A stretch of DNA of 64,000 nt from Bemisia tabaci (lineage: Eukaryota > Arthropoda > Insecta > Hemiptera > Aleyrodidae). The notes beneath the pieces are model-generated. The model searched no databases, was not told the origin of the DNA, and was given only the letters and a program-made list of their open reading frames with translations. Below, piece after piece: positions 12,401 to 21,127 of the stretch (the stretch's first letter is position 1; each line of letters starts with the position of its first letter). Location of the stretch: NCBI RefSeq assembly GCF_918797505.1, contig NC_092793.1:6086366-6150365 (forward strand), given 5' to 3'. A program made the position numbers and the translations under genes.

Positions 12401-15400
12401 AACTAGGAAATTACTTGAAGGAATCGTAGATCAGCTGGAGTGTCGAGAAAGGATCTTGTTCGGAATGAGAGGATATGTAAAATTATGGGCGTCAAAAACA
12501 ACAAACATAGTGCATAACATTTTCACAAAACAGCTTGTCTGGTATGGTCATGTGCAACAGATGCTAGATGATAGGTTGCCTAAGAAGGTTCTGGAGTGGG
12601 TCTCCCCTGGCAGAAAACGTAGAGGACGCCCTGCCAAATCGTTGATTAAGGGAATAAGGCAGGAAATGAGGAGATGCGATCTGCCAGAGGAGCTCTGGCA
12701 GGATCACTATCAGTGGCGGTTGGGTGTCGGAGAGCACACAGAAGTGCAATGAGAGCGACTTGTTAATAGTAGCAGGGAATTACTCCCCTGGCTGTTCCGC
12801 AGCCTAGCCCCCAGATGCACTTTGCGCCTTTTAAGGCCCACACGATAAGCACCCAAGAGTGAATCTAAATAGAGCGGGCTCATCTAGGTACTATCATTTG
12901 TTTAAAGCATCAAAAATTATGGAAATCGGCCCAGTAGAAAGGTATAACGAAATATGTCAAAAACTGAGAAATTAGGTTATCAGAGAGTTAATAGTAATAA
13001 TGGCACCCAACAAACTGAAATTAGGGAAGAATGTTTCAACTTGTGCGACTTTGTTTCAACATTCAAGCCATTCTGAGGGTTTTATAGAGCCCCTGTGGCT
13101 GTGAGGAGACTTTAAAATGCCATCTAATCCAGGGTTCATGCAAGCTTGAAAAGTGCTTGAAAAGTGCTTGATTTTAAAAAAAAAATTCAAGGCCTTGAAA
13201 GTGCTTGATTTTTTGGAAAGTGCTTGAAAACGTGCTTGAATTTCTCAGATCCACTTTTCGGAGGTCAAATGAGAAAGCATTCGACTTTTCAGACGTACAC
13301 TGGAAAGTATTAAAACATGTTGAAATTGAAACGAGAACTACTCTGCTGAGTTGCCTGCTCAGTCTTTCGTCGCTGCTGAAAGTGGCTGAAAAAGATAACT
13401 TTGATCTAATTCTGGCGCTATTAGATTTTACAAGAATGTCTTGTCAAAAATTTTAGAAAAATCTCCAATATCACATGTCTTAGTTCGAAATTTGTCCTGT
13501 TTGGATCCGAGAAGTATGATTCACCTAGATGCAGATTCTTCTCCTGTTAGTCGGTCAGCTGTTTGCAAGAAGAAAATGAGGTCTGTCTTAAATACATTGT
13601 GTGATTGTAAAATAGTCGTAGCTGGTAAAGTTGATATTATTCTTGATGAATTTGATTCATTTTATCAAAACGTTGTCTTAAAGAAAGCTGTCACCTTTGC
13701 ACAATATGAGCCTTATAAAGAGAAGTCAAGAGTTGATGAGTTTTATATTAACTTTATGGACAAGGATGAATACAAAAATTTATGGAAAGTTTTCAAAATA
13801 ACTCTACTCTTAAGTCATGGACAAGCATCAGTGGAGAGAGGTTTTAGTGTAAATAAAAACCTAGAAGTAGAAAATTTAAAGGAGCAGTCCTACATAGCAC
13901 AGCGTTATGTACATGAGTTTACCGATGAAATGGAGAGCTTATCCAGTATGGTAATAACCAAAGAGTTAAGACAAAGTGTATCAGGTGCTCGCAGTAGATA
14001 TGCTACCTATTTAGAGGAAGAAAAGAAAATCAAGGCTCTCACAGCTATTAAAAATGAAAAGTCAGAAAAAACAAAATCTCTACAAGAGAGAAAAAGACGC
14101 TTATGTGAAGATGTAAAGACCTTAGAAAAAGGTGCAGACGACCTGGCAGAACAAGCTGAAAAGAAGCAAGATCTCTCATTAATTGTTAAGTCCAATAGTT
14201 TCCGCCAAAGTGCTAAAAGAAAAAAAGAAGAGTTAGTAATCGTTGAAGGAGAAATTTCGAAACTCTCCAAACAGTTGTGAAAAAGAACCATAAGTCTCGG
14301 TTAAAATCTATAACTTTTTAAACTGCTTGTAAAAACATTTTTCTTCATACCTACATTTATTTAATTTCACATTAACATTTTTTTCTTTTTACTTCTGGTT
14401 TTTTTACCTTATTTTTTTTCAATGATGTGGGTCCATTATCTTCTTGAAAGTGTTTTTTTTTCTTCTTTCGTCCGGTTTTTTAGTGTTCATAAAGACTCTT
14501 TTTTCAAATGATGTGCCGTTCCATACTCCAGACATACTCCTTACGTGTAGCTTCAAATTAAGAAATCCCACTTTTAAAATTCAAATATTTTTACAATAGT
14601 GAAAGACTATCAGAAAACATCTTGCTTCAGCTTTATCAAGAATGAATCTGCAATTTTGAGCTTCTTGTCCAAGTACCCTACTATTCTCATGAATTTAATC
14701 CATCGGGTAGCATGCAGATTTTCTATTAACTCTTTCATAAGTTGCACCATCTTCAGCCCATCTTATACAGGTATCGATAGGTCTATCGATATCCATCGGA
14801 TTTAACTCATCGGATAGCATGCAGATTTTCTATTAACTCTTTCATAAGTTGCACCATCTTCAGCCCATCTTATACCTATCGATATCCATCACTTCTTAAT
14901 GATTAACGTTGTCTCAATGAATATGAAAGTAAGATATTTATTTATTATTATCATTTATTTTTCTTTTTATTTTTAAACCAACGTTTTGAATAAATTGGAA
15001 TAAAACATTCAGGTGTAAGTATGGATGGGTAGTTGGTCGAAAACTTATGCGGTGAGCCAGGATTTTACTTTTTTTTGCTTAGAATTTAGAGGTATTTACT
15101 TACTGGGTTGTCAGTATTGGTACTGACACTTGGGATGGTCTTTCATATATACATCCGTGTATTTTTTAATTAGAGGAAAATACTCATTTTAGTTGGTTGT
15201 TGATATCTGTCTCGCTATTAGGAGTTTTTATGTCAAAGGTCCTGTGGAAAAATTTCTTGAATCTCGCGCAAAACTGCTTCCAAAAGGCTCTTGAAAGTGC
15301 TTGAAAAGTGCTTGAAAATTCAGAAAAATGTGCTTGAAAAGTGCTTGAATTTTTAGCACTGAGGCTGCATGAACCCTGTAATCACAGCCATTGAAGTGAT

Positions 15401-17427
15401 TCCAACGAGATCGTAATATGAAATAGTGTAATGGGGAAACCCTACTCCTCAGGGAATACATATTTTATATTCTGAAGATGGAAGGAAATTCCTCATTAGA
15501 CATTCCATAGGTGTCTGTATTCCTTCTCAGGGTCTAGTACACTCAATATCACACTTATGGTATCTATGTAGGTGGTTATTTTTGTTCTGGAATGGACCAC
15601 TAGACAAGGTACAAATTTAAGCGATCTGATACATGTTTCTTAACCAGAATTTCACGTGGAAAACGGTTCACACAACGAAAATTACGGAAACCAACTCCTA
15701 ACGAAGATATTAACGTTTTTATTTCACATTGGTTACGAGGAATTTGAACTGCCCGCTCACAAGAAACTCAAAGCTCTACGTGAGTCAAATCGCTCACTAC
15801 AACGGTTTCAGCAAGCTTCTCAACCAAGCAATGTTCATTTCCTGCCATGTATTTTTCAAACTATGAGCAATTTGCTATAGCTGAGCCAAAGCGTCAAAAT
15901 TGAGGTTGCCAGATTTTTCAATCGCAGATACTTTCATGATAACGTTTAGCGCGCGATGTGAATCACGTAGAGCATTGAGTTTTCATGAGCGGGTGGTTTA
16001 AATTTACGCATCAAGAATCATTAAGTATCTTCAGAAGGAGTCGATTTCGGTAATTTTCGTTAAGCGCATAGTGTTCTGCGTGAAATTCTGGTTAAGAAAC
16101 ATGTATCAGAATGCTTAAATTCGTACCTTGTTTAGTGGTCCATTGTAACATGTCATAGTCACTTTAAATTTTCCTCTTACTTTCAGCTTTAATTATGAAT
16201 GATCATTTTTTCCAGCAGATCTTGATGCAAAATATTATAAAAGAAATCCCTCTGAAGTCTTAGGAACTTAACTCAAAAAAACTGTGTGATTTCTGAATTT
16301 CTTTTGTGTGTACAAGATTGCCAGTCAGGGAATACAGGCAAAACTGAGAAACATTTCAGGGAATTTTACAAAGAATCCTGAGAAAACCGGGAATGTCAGG
16401 GAAAAATTGTCAAGCCACCTTCATTTGCTTGCTAGAATGCGTTTGATGATTCAAGTCTACAAATTTTACCTGGGAACTATGTCCAATTTTGTTTTATTAA
16501 CCATCTGGCACATCTTCAATGGGCCTGTTGCAAACTTTTGCTGGAGCAAAAATAAGAGTTGTTCCTTATAAATACTGTCTCAAAAATCACGATGAGTGCA
16601 TCAGCAAACTCTGTAATTCACTCCTAACTTCACAATCTGCGTAAGAAATTTGCATTTTTTTAAGCTTCCCGCTTCAAAAAAGATACCACAGCACATGTGA
16701 ACATTTCGTGAAGGAGTCACTCCATTCAATCCCTGCTCAACATGGCTGACGATTCCGCGTACAAGTCAATCAAGGCGGATATCTATTAGTGCAAAAAAAA
16801 ATGTGAATGTAAACACGCCGATTGTTAACAGGTGGTTAGAATCATCGTCCCACCACATGTGTTTTGGTGGATTGGCGTTGGCTATGTTGAATATTGCGTC
16901 GTATCCTTGTGAGCAGGAGTTGGACGGAATGACTCCTCTTACGAAATGTTCACCTGTGGCGTGGTATCATTTTTGAAGCGGGAAGCTCGAAAAAACGCAA
17001 ATTCCTTATGCAAACTGTGAAGTAAGGAGTGCATTTCAGACTTTGCCAATGCGCTCAGTTTGATTTTTGAGACACTTTCTATAAGTAACAACTCTTATTT
17101 TTCTCTAGCAAAAGTTTGCAACAGGCTCATTGTGTGGGAACTTTACTCGAATGTGCCCTGAAAATCAAGGATCTGTCAGGAAATTTCATTGTCTAAATTA
17201 TATGGCAACCCTCATAATACTGTGAATGAAAGCCTTTCGAAGTCTGTAGAATTTTAAAGTTTTAAAAGAAGAGAAAAAATCTGTGTGATTTCTGTTGTCC
17301 TAATATGTATACGTATCTTTCCTCACAATTTTTTTATCTCCTTTTTTCTGTATAAATATGTATGTATATGTTTTTGAGAATAACCGAGCTCATCTAAATT
17401 TTCAGGTCTCCGTTGAATCGGCATTAA
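3348..17427 (+). CDS. Zranb2: ZRANB2-like splicing-associated zinc-finger protein, seven coding exons
   Basis: Joining 3348-3427, 4663-4715, 5695-5803, 6280-6439, 7789-7962, 11866-11999 and 17406-17427 gives 732 nt in one frame (243 residues plus stop), with GT-AG at every junction. Two RanBP2-type zinc fingers are visible. Finger 1 is at about residues 18-44 (Cys23, 28, 39, 42; core FRISDGDW and NFARRSACNRC). Finger 2 is at about 74-99 (Cys79, 82, 93, 96; core NVNWARRQQCNMC). The conserved EERTGYGGGYN follows at 105-115. An acidic Glu/Asp run covers about 175-215 (LSKYDLTGWGDEDEE), then a very short Ser/Arg tail. Known for the family: the fingers bind AGGUAA-like single-stranded RNA resembling 5' splice sites, and the protein is nuclear and contacts splicing factors. 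Oddity: vertebrate ZRANB2 has a long RS domain, whereas here it is about 15 residues. The first six exons are secure; the last is inferred from phase and a SRSRSP match. Confidence 0.88.
3428..4662 (+). other. ZRANB2 intron 1
   Basis: 1.2 kb AT-rich intron. The only repeat seen is a left-end fragment at about 3539-3600 (AGAGTCCGTGCCAAGTAAC) of the short element family also found at 53291-53413 and 56020-56162. Confidence 0.7.
4663..4715 (+). CDS. Zranb2: ZRANB2 exon 2
   Basis: 53-nt exon after a TTTTTTCCAG acceptor, donor GTATT. Encodes CGNINFARRSACNRCNK, the rest of zinc finger 1 with three of its four Cys ligands. Confidence 0.9.
4716..5694 (+). other. ZRANB2 intron 2
   Basis: About 1 kb of AT-rich intron with a long T-run (about 5639-5655) upstream of the acceptor. 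No repeat element or gene recognised. Confidence 0.65.
5695..5803 (+). CDS. Zranb2: ZRANB2 exon 3
   Basis: Encodes the Lys-rich linker (EKADGVASKKKLGHEIGK) and AAAEKSRGLFSADDWQCNK, the start of finger 2. AEKSRGLFSAnDWQC is a hallmark of the family. Donor GTGAGT. Confidence 0.92.
6280..6439 (+). CDS. Zranb2: ZRANB2 exon 4
   Basis: Encodes CGNVNWARRQQCNMCNAPKY, completing zinc finger 2, then the conserved EERTGYGGGYN and acidic SDDEYDE. The intron-phase-0 donor is GTGAGA; reading through it gives an unrelated stop-terminated tail, which supports splicing here. Confidence 0.92.
6531..7240. mobile_element. Foldback element in ZRANB2 intron 4 (family of 16517-17131)
   Basis: The left part (GCCCATTGCAAACC, then AAATGGGCAAAATGGCTCAA and CGTGCAAGAAATGTGCATAT) recurs inverted in the right part (ATGTGCATATTTCTTATGC, TTGAGCCATTTTTC, then AGTTTGCAACTGGCCCATTG). 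Arms are about 300 bp and moderately diverged. The same ends, at better preservation, bound 16517-17131. No open transposase. Confidence 0.7.
7789..7962 (+). CDS. Zranb2: ZRANB2 exon 5
   Basis: Starts FGRRKKKRSSRH, matching the FGRKKKK that follows YDE in vertebrate ZRANB2. It continues with a Ser/Asn-rich linker and a Glu/Asp run encoded by GAA/GAG repeats. 58 codons, phase 0 on both sides, donor GTAATT. Confidence 0.88.
8081..10407. mobile_element. Foldback element with two 813-bp, nearly identical arms
   Basis: Arm 8081-8893 is the reverse complement of 9595-10407. Both are exactly 813 bp. By eye I find only two one-base length differences in A/T runs, which cancel. Ends are GGGTCATTCCATGTCAATTC. 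TGTC occurs on both sides (8077-8080 and 10408-10411) as a possible 4-bp target duplication. The 701-bp spacer (8894-9594) carries GGAAAAT/TTTTCCGG-rich sequence and no recognisable transposase. It lies in intron 5 of ZRANB2, so the pre-mRNA would contain a very long hairpin. Confidence 0.93.
10412..11865 (+). other. 3' part of ZRANB2 intron 5
   Basis: AT-rich intron sequence. I see no repeat family or conserved coding block in it. Confidence 0.6.
11866..11999 (+). CDS. Zranb2: ZRANB2 exon 6
   Basis: Encodes EEDDDDLSKYDLTGWGDEDE, matching the DLSKYnLD motif of the family, then a Ser-rich stretch ending FRDRSRS and a split Arg codon (AG). Donor GTAAGC. Confidence 0.9.
12120..12400. repeat. 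Interspersed repeat fragment in intron 6
   Basis: A block containing GCCGCCTTGTGACGTCATC and GGCGGCATTTCCCATTT looks like an interspersed arthropod repeat to me, directly upstream of the LINE fragment. Ends are not defined from this single copy. Confidence 0.35.
12422..12752 (+). pseudogene. LINE (non-LTR retrotransposon) ORF2 C-terminal fragment, frameshifted
   Basis: One frame reads RRSAGVSRKDLVRNERICK (from 12425) and then breaks. A second frame continues with LVWYGHVQQMLDDRLPKKVL (from about 12534) and the basic GRKRRGRPAKS, ending at a stop at 12750-12752. This order (RRSxxxSRxDRxRNExI, then WxGHVxRM, PKKVLEW, GxRxRGRPxxxW) is the usual C terminus of insect LINE reverse-transcriptase polyproteins. 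The reverse transcriptase core and endonuclease are absent, so it is a dead 5'-truncated copy. The clade cannot be fixed from this piece. Confidence 0.8.
13441..14280 (+). CDS. Transposase C-terminal part, hAT-like dimerisation motif plus coiled coil
   Basis: 279-residue open frame. Residues 121-139 (TLLLSHGQASVERGFSVNK) fit the hAT C-terminal dimerisation pattern (S..A..ER.FS). Residues about 190-279 are Lys/Glu-rich and predict a coiled coil (EEEKKIKALTAIKNEKSEK). No zinc finger and no complete RNase H-like core is visible, so the N-terminal half has been lost; a short open frame just upstream (13205-13456, reading EFLRSTFRRSNEKAFDFSDV) is probably part of it in a shifted frame. The Met at 13441 is simply the first in frame. 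It is the only long intact open frame among the mobile elements here. It could have been kept by chance in a young copy or, less likely, by use in the host. Confidence 0.65.
   Translation: MSKILEKSPISHVLVRNLSCLDPRSMIHLDADSSPVSRSAVCKKKMRSVLNTLCDCKIVVAGKVDIILDEFDSFYQNVVLKKAVTFAQYEPYKEKSRVDEFYINFMDKDEYKNLWKVFKITLLLSHGQASVERGFSVNKNLEVENLKEQSYIAQRYVHEFTDEMESLSSMVITKELRQSVSGARSRYATYLEEEKKIKALTAIKNEKSEKTKSLQERKRRLCEDVKTLEKGADDLAEQAEKKQDLSLIVKSNSFRQSAKRKKEELVIVEGEISKLSKQL
14693..14892. repeat. 107-bp tandem duplication inside the hAT-like element
   Basis: The block starting ATTTAATCCATCGGGTAGCA (14693) is repeated from 14800 with a few changes; both copies include CTATCGATATCCATC. The second copy lacks a short GTATCGATAGG piece. 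Confidence 0.8.
15591..16144. mobile_element. Foldback MITE, ends AATGGACCACTA
   Basis: AATGGACCACTAGACAAGGT at 15591 pairs with ACCTTGTTTAGTGGTCCATT ending 16144. Pairing continues inward through ACATGTTTCTTAACCAGAAT and further weakly to give arms of over 200 bp. No coding capacity. A diverged relative lies around 32570-32830. Confidence 0.85.
16312..17215. mobile_element. Element with CAGGGAA-rich ends, host to a nested foldback
   Basis: The left end (GATTGCCAGTCAGGGAA with repeated TCAGGGAA and GTCAGGGAAAAATTGTCAAG) and the right end (CTGTCAGGGAAATTTC ... ATATGGCAACC) belong to the family seen uninterrupted at 21366-21641, which also starts GGTTGCCACAG and ends TGTGGTAACC. The middle is occupied by a separate foldback (16517-17131). 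Confidence 0.7.
16517..17131. mobile_element. Foldback element nested in 16312-17215
   Basis: CAATGGGCCTGTTGCAAAC at 16517 pairs with GTTTGCAACAGGCTCATTG ending 17131. Arms of about 230 bp pair with moderate divergence (TAAGAGTTGTT / AACAACTCTTA; TTTTTGAAGCGGGAAGCT / AGCTTCCCGCTTCAAAAA). Related to 6531-7240. Confidence 0.85.
17406..17427 (+). CDS. Zranb2: ZRANB2 exon 7, terminal microexon (predicted)
   Basis: After a TTTTCAG acceptor, GTCTCCGTTGAATCGGCATTAA completes the split Arg codon of exon 6 and adds S P L N R H and a stop. The joined sequence reads DRSRSRSPLNRH, a natural RS-tail continuation, and the phase fits exactly. The exon is very short, lies after a 5.4-kb repeat-filled intron, and I cannot exclude another terminal exon elsewhere; I looked for a longer Ser/Arg-coding block between 12000 and 23600 and did not find one. 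Confidence 0.55.
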
Positions 17428-20400
17428 AATCATCGCATCCAATTGTGTGTTTATTTACTCATACAGCTGTTAATGCACTCAAGATGGATTCTGCTTCCAT
17501 TTATTCATTTTTCCAAATGCCTCTAAGCCACAACTTTAAGTCAGAAAATCTTTTTAAATTCTCACATTAGGAAAACTGAAGAATTTTCCTGTAGGGTTTT
17601 TTTTTTCTATTAAGTTATCGTTTGATAAGTTCTTTGTTTTTATCAGCATTTTATGTGTAAAGTCAGTCATAATATTGAAACTGGTGTTTATCTGACTATC
17701 TAACGCATTTCATAGAGGATTTGAAGAAAAATAATATTTGTCTTTTTCTCTTATAATTCTCTAAAAGAAAAACGAATCCACAATTACTTTAAGTTTTTGG
17801 TTAAACAGGACCTTGAAAGGTGCCATGCAGTTAGAAAACTTAACGAGTATGTAAATAATTTGTGATGGCTTGCAATGCAGGACTTTTCTGATCATCATGA
17901 TAGTGTGTTTCCTGATTTTCTTGCACACATTCCTGTATTTAAATGTGTCTTCATAAGCACTTTAGAGTGAAAGTGAAAAATTGAGTCAATGGAATTTGCA
18001 GGAATCTTCATGAGTAATCATTTTTAGCTGTATCCAGCTCCAGTTGTGAGGTATGGAGTGCCGAAAATACAATTTACGTTGATTTTAGGAGGGTTGCAGT
18101 ATCCTCCAACAGCTTGAAATTACTGAAATGGAGTAGAGTATTCTTTTTCACTCAAGGGCACTCATACATAAAAAGAGGAAAGTGAAATAATTTCTTTGAT
18201 GAGTCCTCCAAAATGTCGAATGACATTACTCAGCTTCAAATGAAGACGATCTTAAATTCTAGTTTTTCTTACTGCAATGGCCTTTTAATCCAAATTTTGA
18301 GTTATTATCTATTGTTTCGGTCATATTTGATTAATATCTCCATAGAGACTCACTCTGCATGTCATGAGGTGTGAAGTATTTCATAAATACAAATGTCCTA
18401 TTCTGCCGCACTGAGGAAACGCTGCATAAACATTCCTGAGTTGCCAATATCCCCCAGTAAAATGTTTATTTATGAGAAGAGTCATGAGTTTTTTTCTGTC
18501 AAAATGTTTAGATAATCTAGATCTCAATGCGATTGATATTCTCTGAAAAATCGGCGGGAAAATATTCCCAGGTTTCCTGGAAAATTTGTATTTTATCTAA
18601 GAATTTTGGGCAACGTCTAAAAGTTCATACAGCATTCCTCCTTAATATGGCAGTATTGTCTAAAGAGTTTTTGTAATTTTCAAAGCTTATTTTAGGAATA
18701 TACCTATAATTTGCTTATATTTCCAAATCTCAACAAATTTTGTCCAGTGGCTCCAAATATCTCCTGAAAGCAGATACTTGTTAGAGTGCAATGTGAAAAT
18801 ATCTCTAAAATTTTATGTTGTCAGTTTTCCATGAAGGAATTACTTGGGTTTCAAATTCAGCATTTTGGAATTTATTGGCGCGTTTCAGACTGTATGTGTA
18901 ACACTATGATGGACATCTGTTACTCAATTCCCTATCAATGAAGATAAACACTGGATATTTATTTGAGTCTACCTTTATTTGATTTTTCTAGTGATCTTTT
19001 CTAAACTGAATTCAAGAATCTTTCCTTACTCTGAAGAATGCGTAGAATGCTGCAGATTTTTTAATGTATCCAAATGCTCCAACTCATATTTATGGCTTCC
19101 AACAATTCTTTAATACTTTATTACAATTTACATGAGGTCAGATTGATTGATATGACTCAAAGAAGCTACCGGTAAATGTTTTTTTCTCTAAAAGCTGCTA
19201 TCTAATATGACTGAAAATCAAAAGTTTTTGCGAATGTGACAGTCAGGGAAAATGTAAGAGAAACGAGAAAATTTATTAACGTAGGTACGAACGACAGAAA
19301 AGATTTAGGATATTTTTTAGAAGGTTGAAGAATTTCTTCATATGGAGAAAAGACCACTCTGAGTGATTGAGTGATTGTTGCGCTAGTTGTGTGCCACTTT
19401 TTCAAGTCATGGAAAAGTAGTGAAATTTTCAAAACATCAGATTTTTTTTTTCTTTTTTTTTTCCTTTCAAGAAAAATAAAGGAAAGTGGAGAAGAATCCA
19501 AAGAATTTTAGTTTAGTTCAGTTGCCACCCTAACAATTTAATAAATCATGTAGGTGATAAAAAGAGTGGTCAATATGTGTGAAAAAGGAGAGAAAAAAAA
19601 GAAGAAAAATCGATTTCTTCTCAATCACTCGATTTATCAAATTGCACATTTTACCCAAAATTTTAATGAAATTCAAATTTTTGTCAATTTGCCACTGAAA
19701 TTCAATAGGATCATCCATGGCCTCTGTTGTGTGGGTTCAGTTTAAAATTTATCAGCCCCTCAAATTTGATCGAGTTTTACTGCCATTGCATCGATGAGGA
19801 TCCGTTTGAATTGAAAAATATAATTTTAAAGATAAATTATTGATTGTATTCGAGGACTTACTGTAGATCTTTTAATGAGATTGTTTCAATTTTTTTTGAG
19901 TATTTATGAATAGATATATTTTTTCCTATTCCAAAATTAGTATTAAGTAAGTTTCTCTGCACTTTTTTTTGTTTTTTCTCGCAGTTTGTTCTCTCTTTGT
20001 CTTGCGAAAAAGGACTTTCACACATATTTGTGAAATTTAATAATAAAATGAATGCGTCCTTAGTTTCCATACTTAAATTGTCTACAATCATTTTAATGTG
20101 TAAGCCGCGTCCATTAATAAACTGAACAAACCATCACAAGCCAAGAATGATAAGCTAAAGTTATACCATCTAGGAGCACCATCAATGCTTGTAGCTCATG
20201 AGAGTATTGAATTTTTCTGAAATACTCGTGCAGCATTTGATTGAAGATCTTTTGAACATTGCTTTTTTAATTTTCAATTTAAGCCAAGAAATAATTTAGC
20301 GGTTACCTTTTTTCAATTCCATCCTCTAGATAGTACTTTTGCTGATCACTGAGTGTTTTCCCCTCTTAATTATAACCTATGAACCATGATTCGAAATGAT

Positions 20401-20680
20401 TAACTTCAAATTAAAGTTTGATTTATCTGACAAACCTCAAAAACTGCATGGTAAAAGTAGTCCATCGGTAGTTTTGCTCTTGTATACTTAAAGAAAATGG
20501 TTTGAAACCATCCTAAATGGAAATGAAAATTTAATTAGTTTCTCAGTCTGTCTGAGTGAACTACTGTGTAGAGGACAGACTGTGCATTTATGAGCTAGGC
20601 TAAATAAACCAATGGATACCTGTAAACTTTAAGCAATTCTGTATTTACCTGAGGTACTTTTTCACCTCCTCAAATTAGAG
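17428..20680 (+). other. Probable ZRANB2 3' UTR and downstream DNA
   Basis: AT-rich sequence with no conserved coding block apart from one MITE at 18403-18653. Several AATAAA hexamers occur in and downstream of this stretch; I cannot tell which is used. Confidence 0.45.
18403..18653. mobile_element. MITE, CTGCCGnnCTAAGGAAA-end family, diverged copy
   Basis: CTGCCGCACTGAGGAAACGC at 18403 and the inverse GCATTCCTCCTTAATATGGC near 18650, with TGAGTTGCCAA inside the left end. The same family occurs at 40912-41170 and 43856-44129. Confidence 0.75.
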
Positions 20681-20922
20681 TTAAGGGGCTTGGGGGACAA
20701 GGCGCATAAGTGCAGTTTTTGCTATTTTGAGAAATATGTGTTTGAAGTTTCGAATCCATATGGCAGAAAGAAAGTTCAAACTGACTTTTTGATGCTTAAA
20801 AATTGGATTTTGGGGGCGAATTTTTCACAAAATATTCATTAAGACTAGTTTTACTTGAAATCAATAATGTCTATTTTTTCAAAAACTGCACTTATGAGCC
20901 TTTTGTCCTCCAAACCCCTCAA
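20681..20922. mobile_element. MITE, GAGGGGCTTGGAGGACAA-end family
   Basis: TTAAGGGGCTTGGGGGACAA at 20681 pairs with TTGTCCTCCAAACCCCTCAA ending 20922, and CATAAGTGCAGTTTTTG pairs with CAAAAACTGCACTTATG. About 242 bp, noncoding. Other copies are at 22445-22700 and 63864-63961. Confidence 0.88.
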
Positions 20923-21127
20923 TAACATTTCATCAATAACATCACTTTGTGCTAAATATGTAAAAACAGATGATTATCTTATGAGTGACTTCAATTTTAA
21001 TTGTTGTTTGTTAGTCTAGATCACTTATCCCATTTTTGCTCTTCAGGAAATGTATTCTAATCGACCCATTTATATCAAGTCACCTTTTCCAAAACACAGA
21101 AGTAAAGTCAGAGAAACACCCAGTCAT

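Larger units (their letters stand above)
13130..15378 (+). mobile_element. hAT-like DNA transposon with CAGGGTTCATGCA ends, internally deleted
   Basis: The left end CAGGGTTCATGCA (13130) is matched by TGCATGAACCCTG (ending 15378). Flanking TAATC at 13125-13129 and 15379-15383 is a likely 5-bp target duplication. Subterminal AAAGTGCTTGAAA motifs recur several times in the same orientation at both ends, as expected for transposase-binding sites. It carries one long open frame (13441-14280) with a hAT-like C-terminal motif. Total 2.25 kb, in intron 6 of ZRANB2 on the same strand. A 107-bp internal tandem duplication lies at 14693-14892. Confidence 0.82.

Noticed and set aside
13441..14280. A domesticated host gene
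   Set aside because: It sits between matching transposon ends with a target duplication and lacks the N-terminal half; nothing in the sequence shows host use. Kept as a transposon remnant with the question open.
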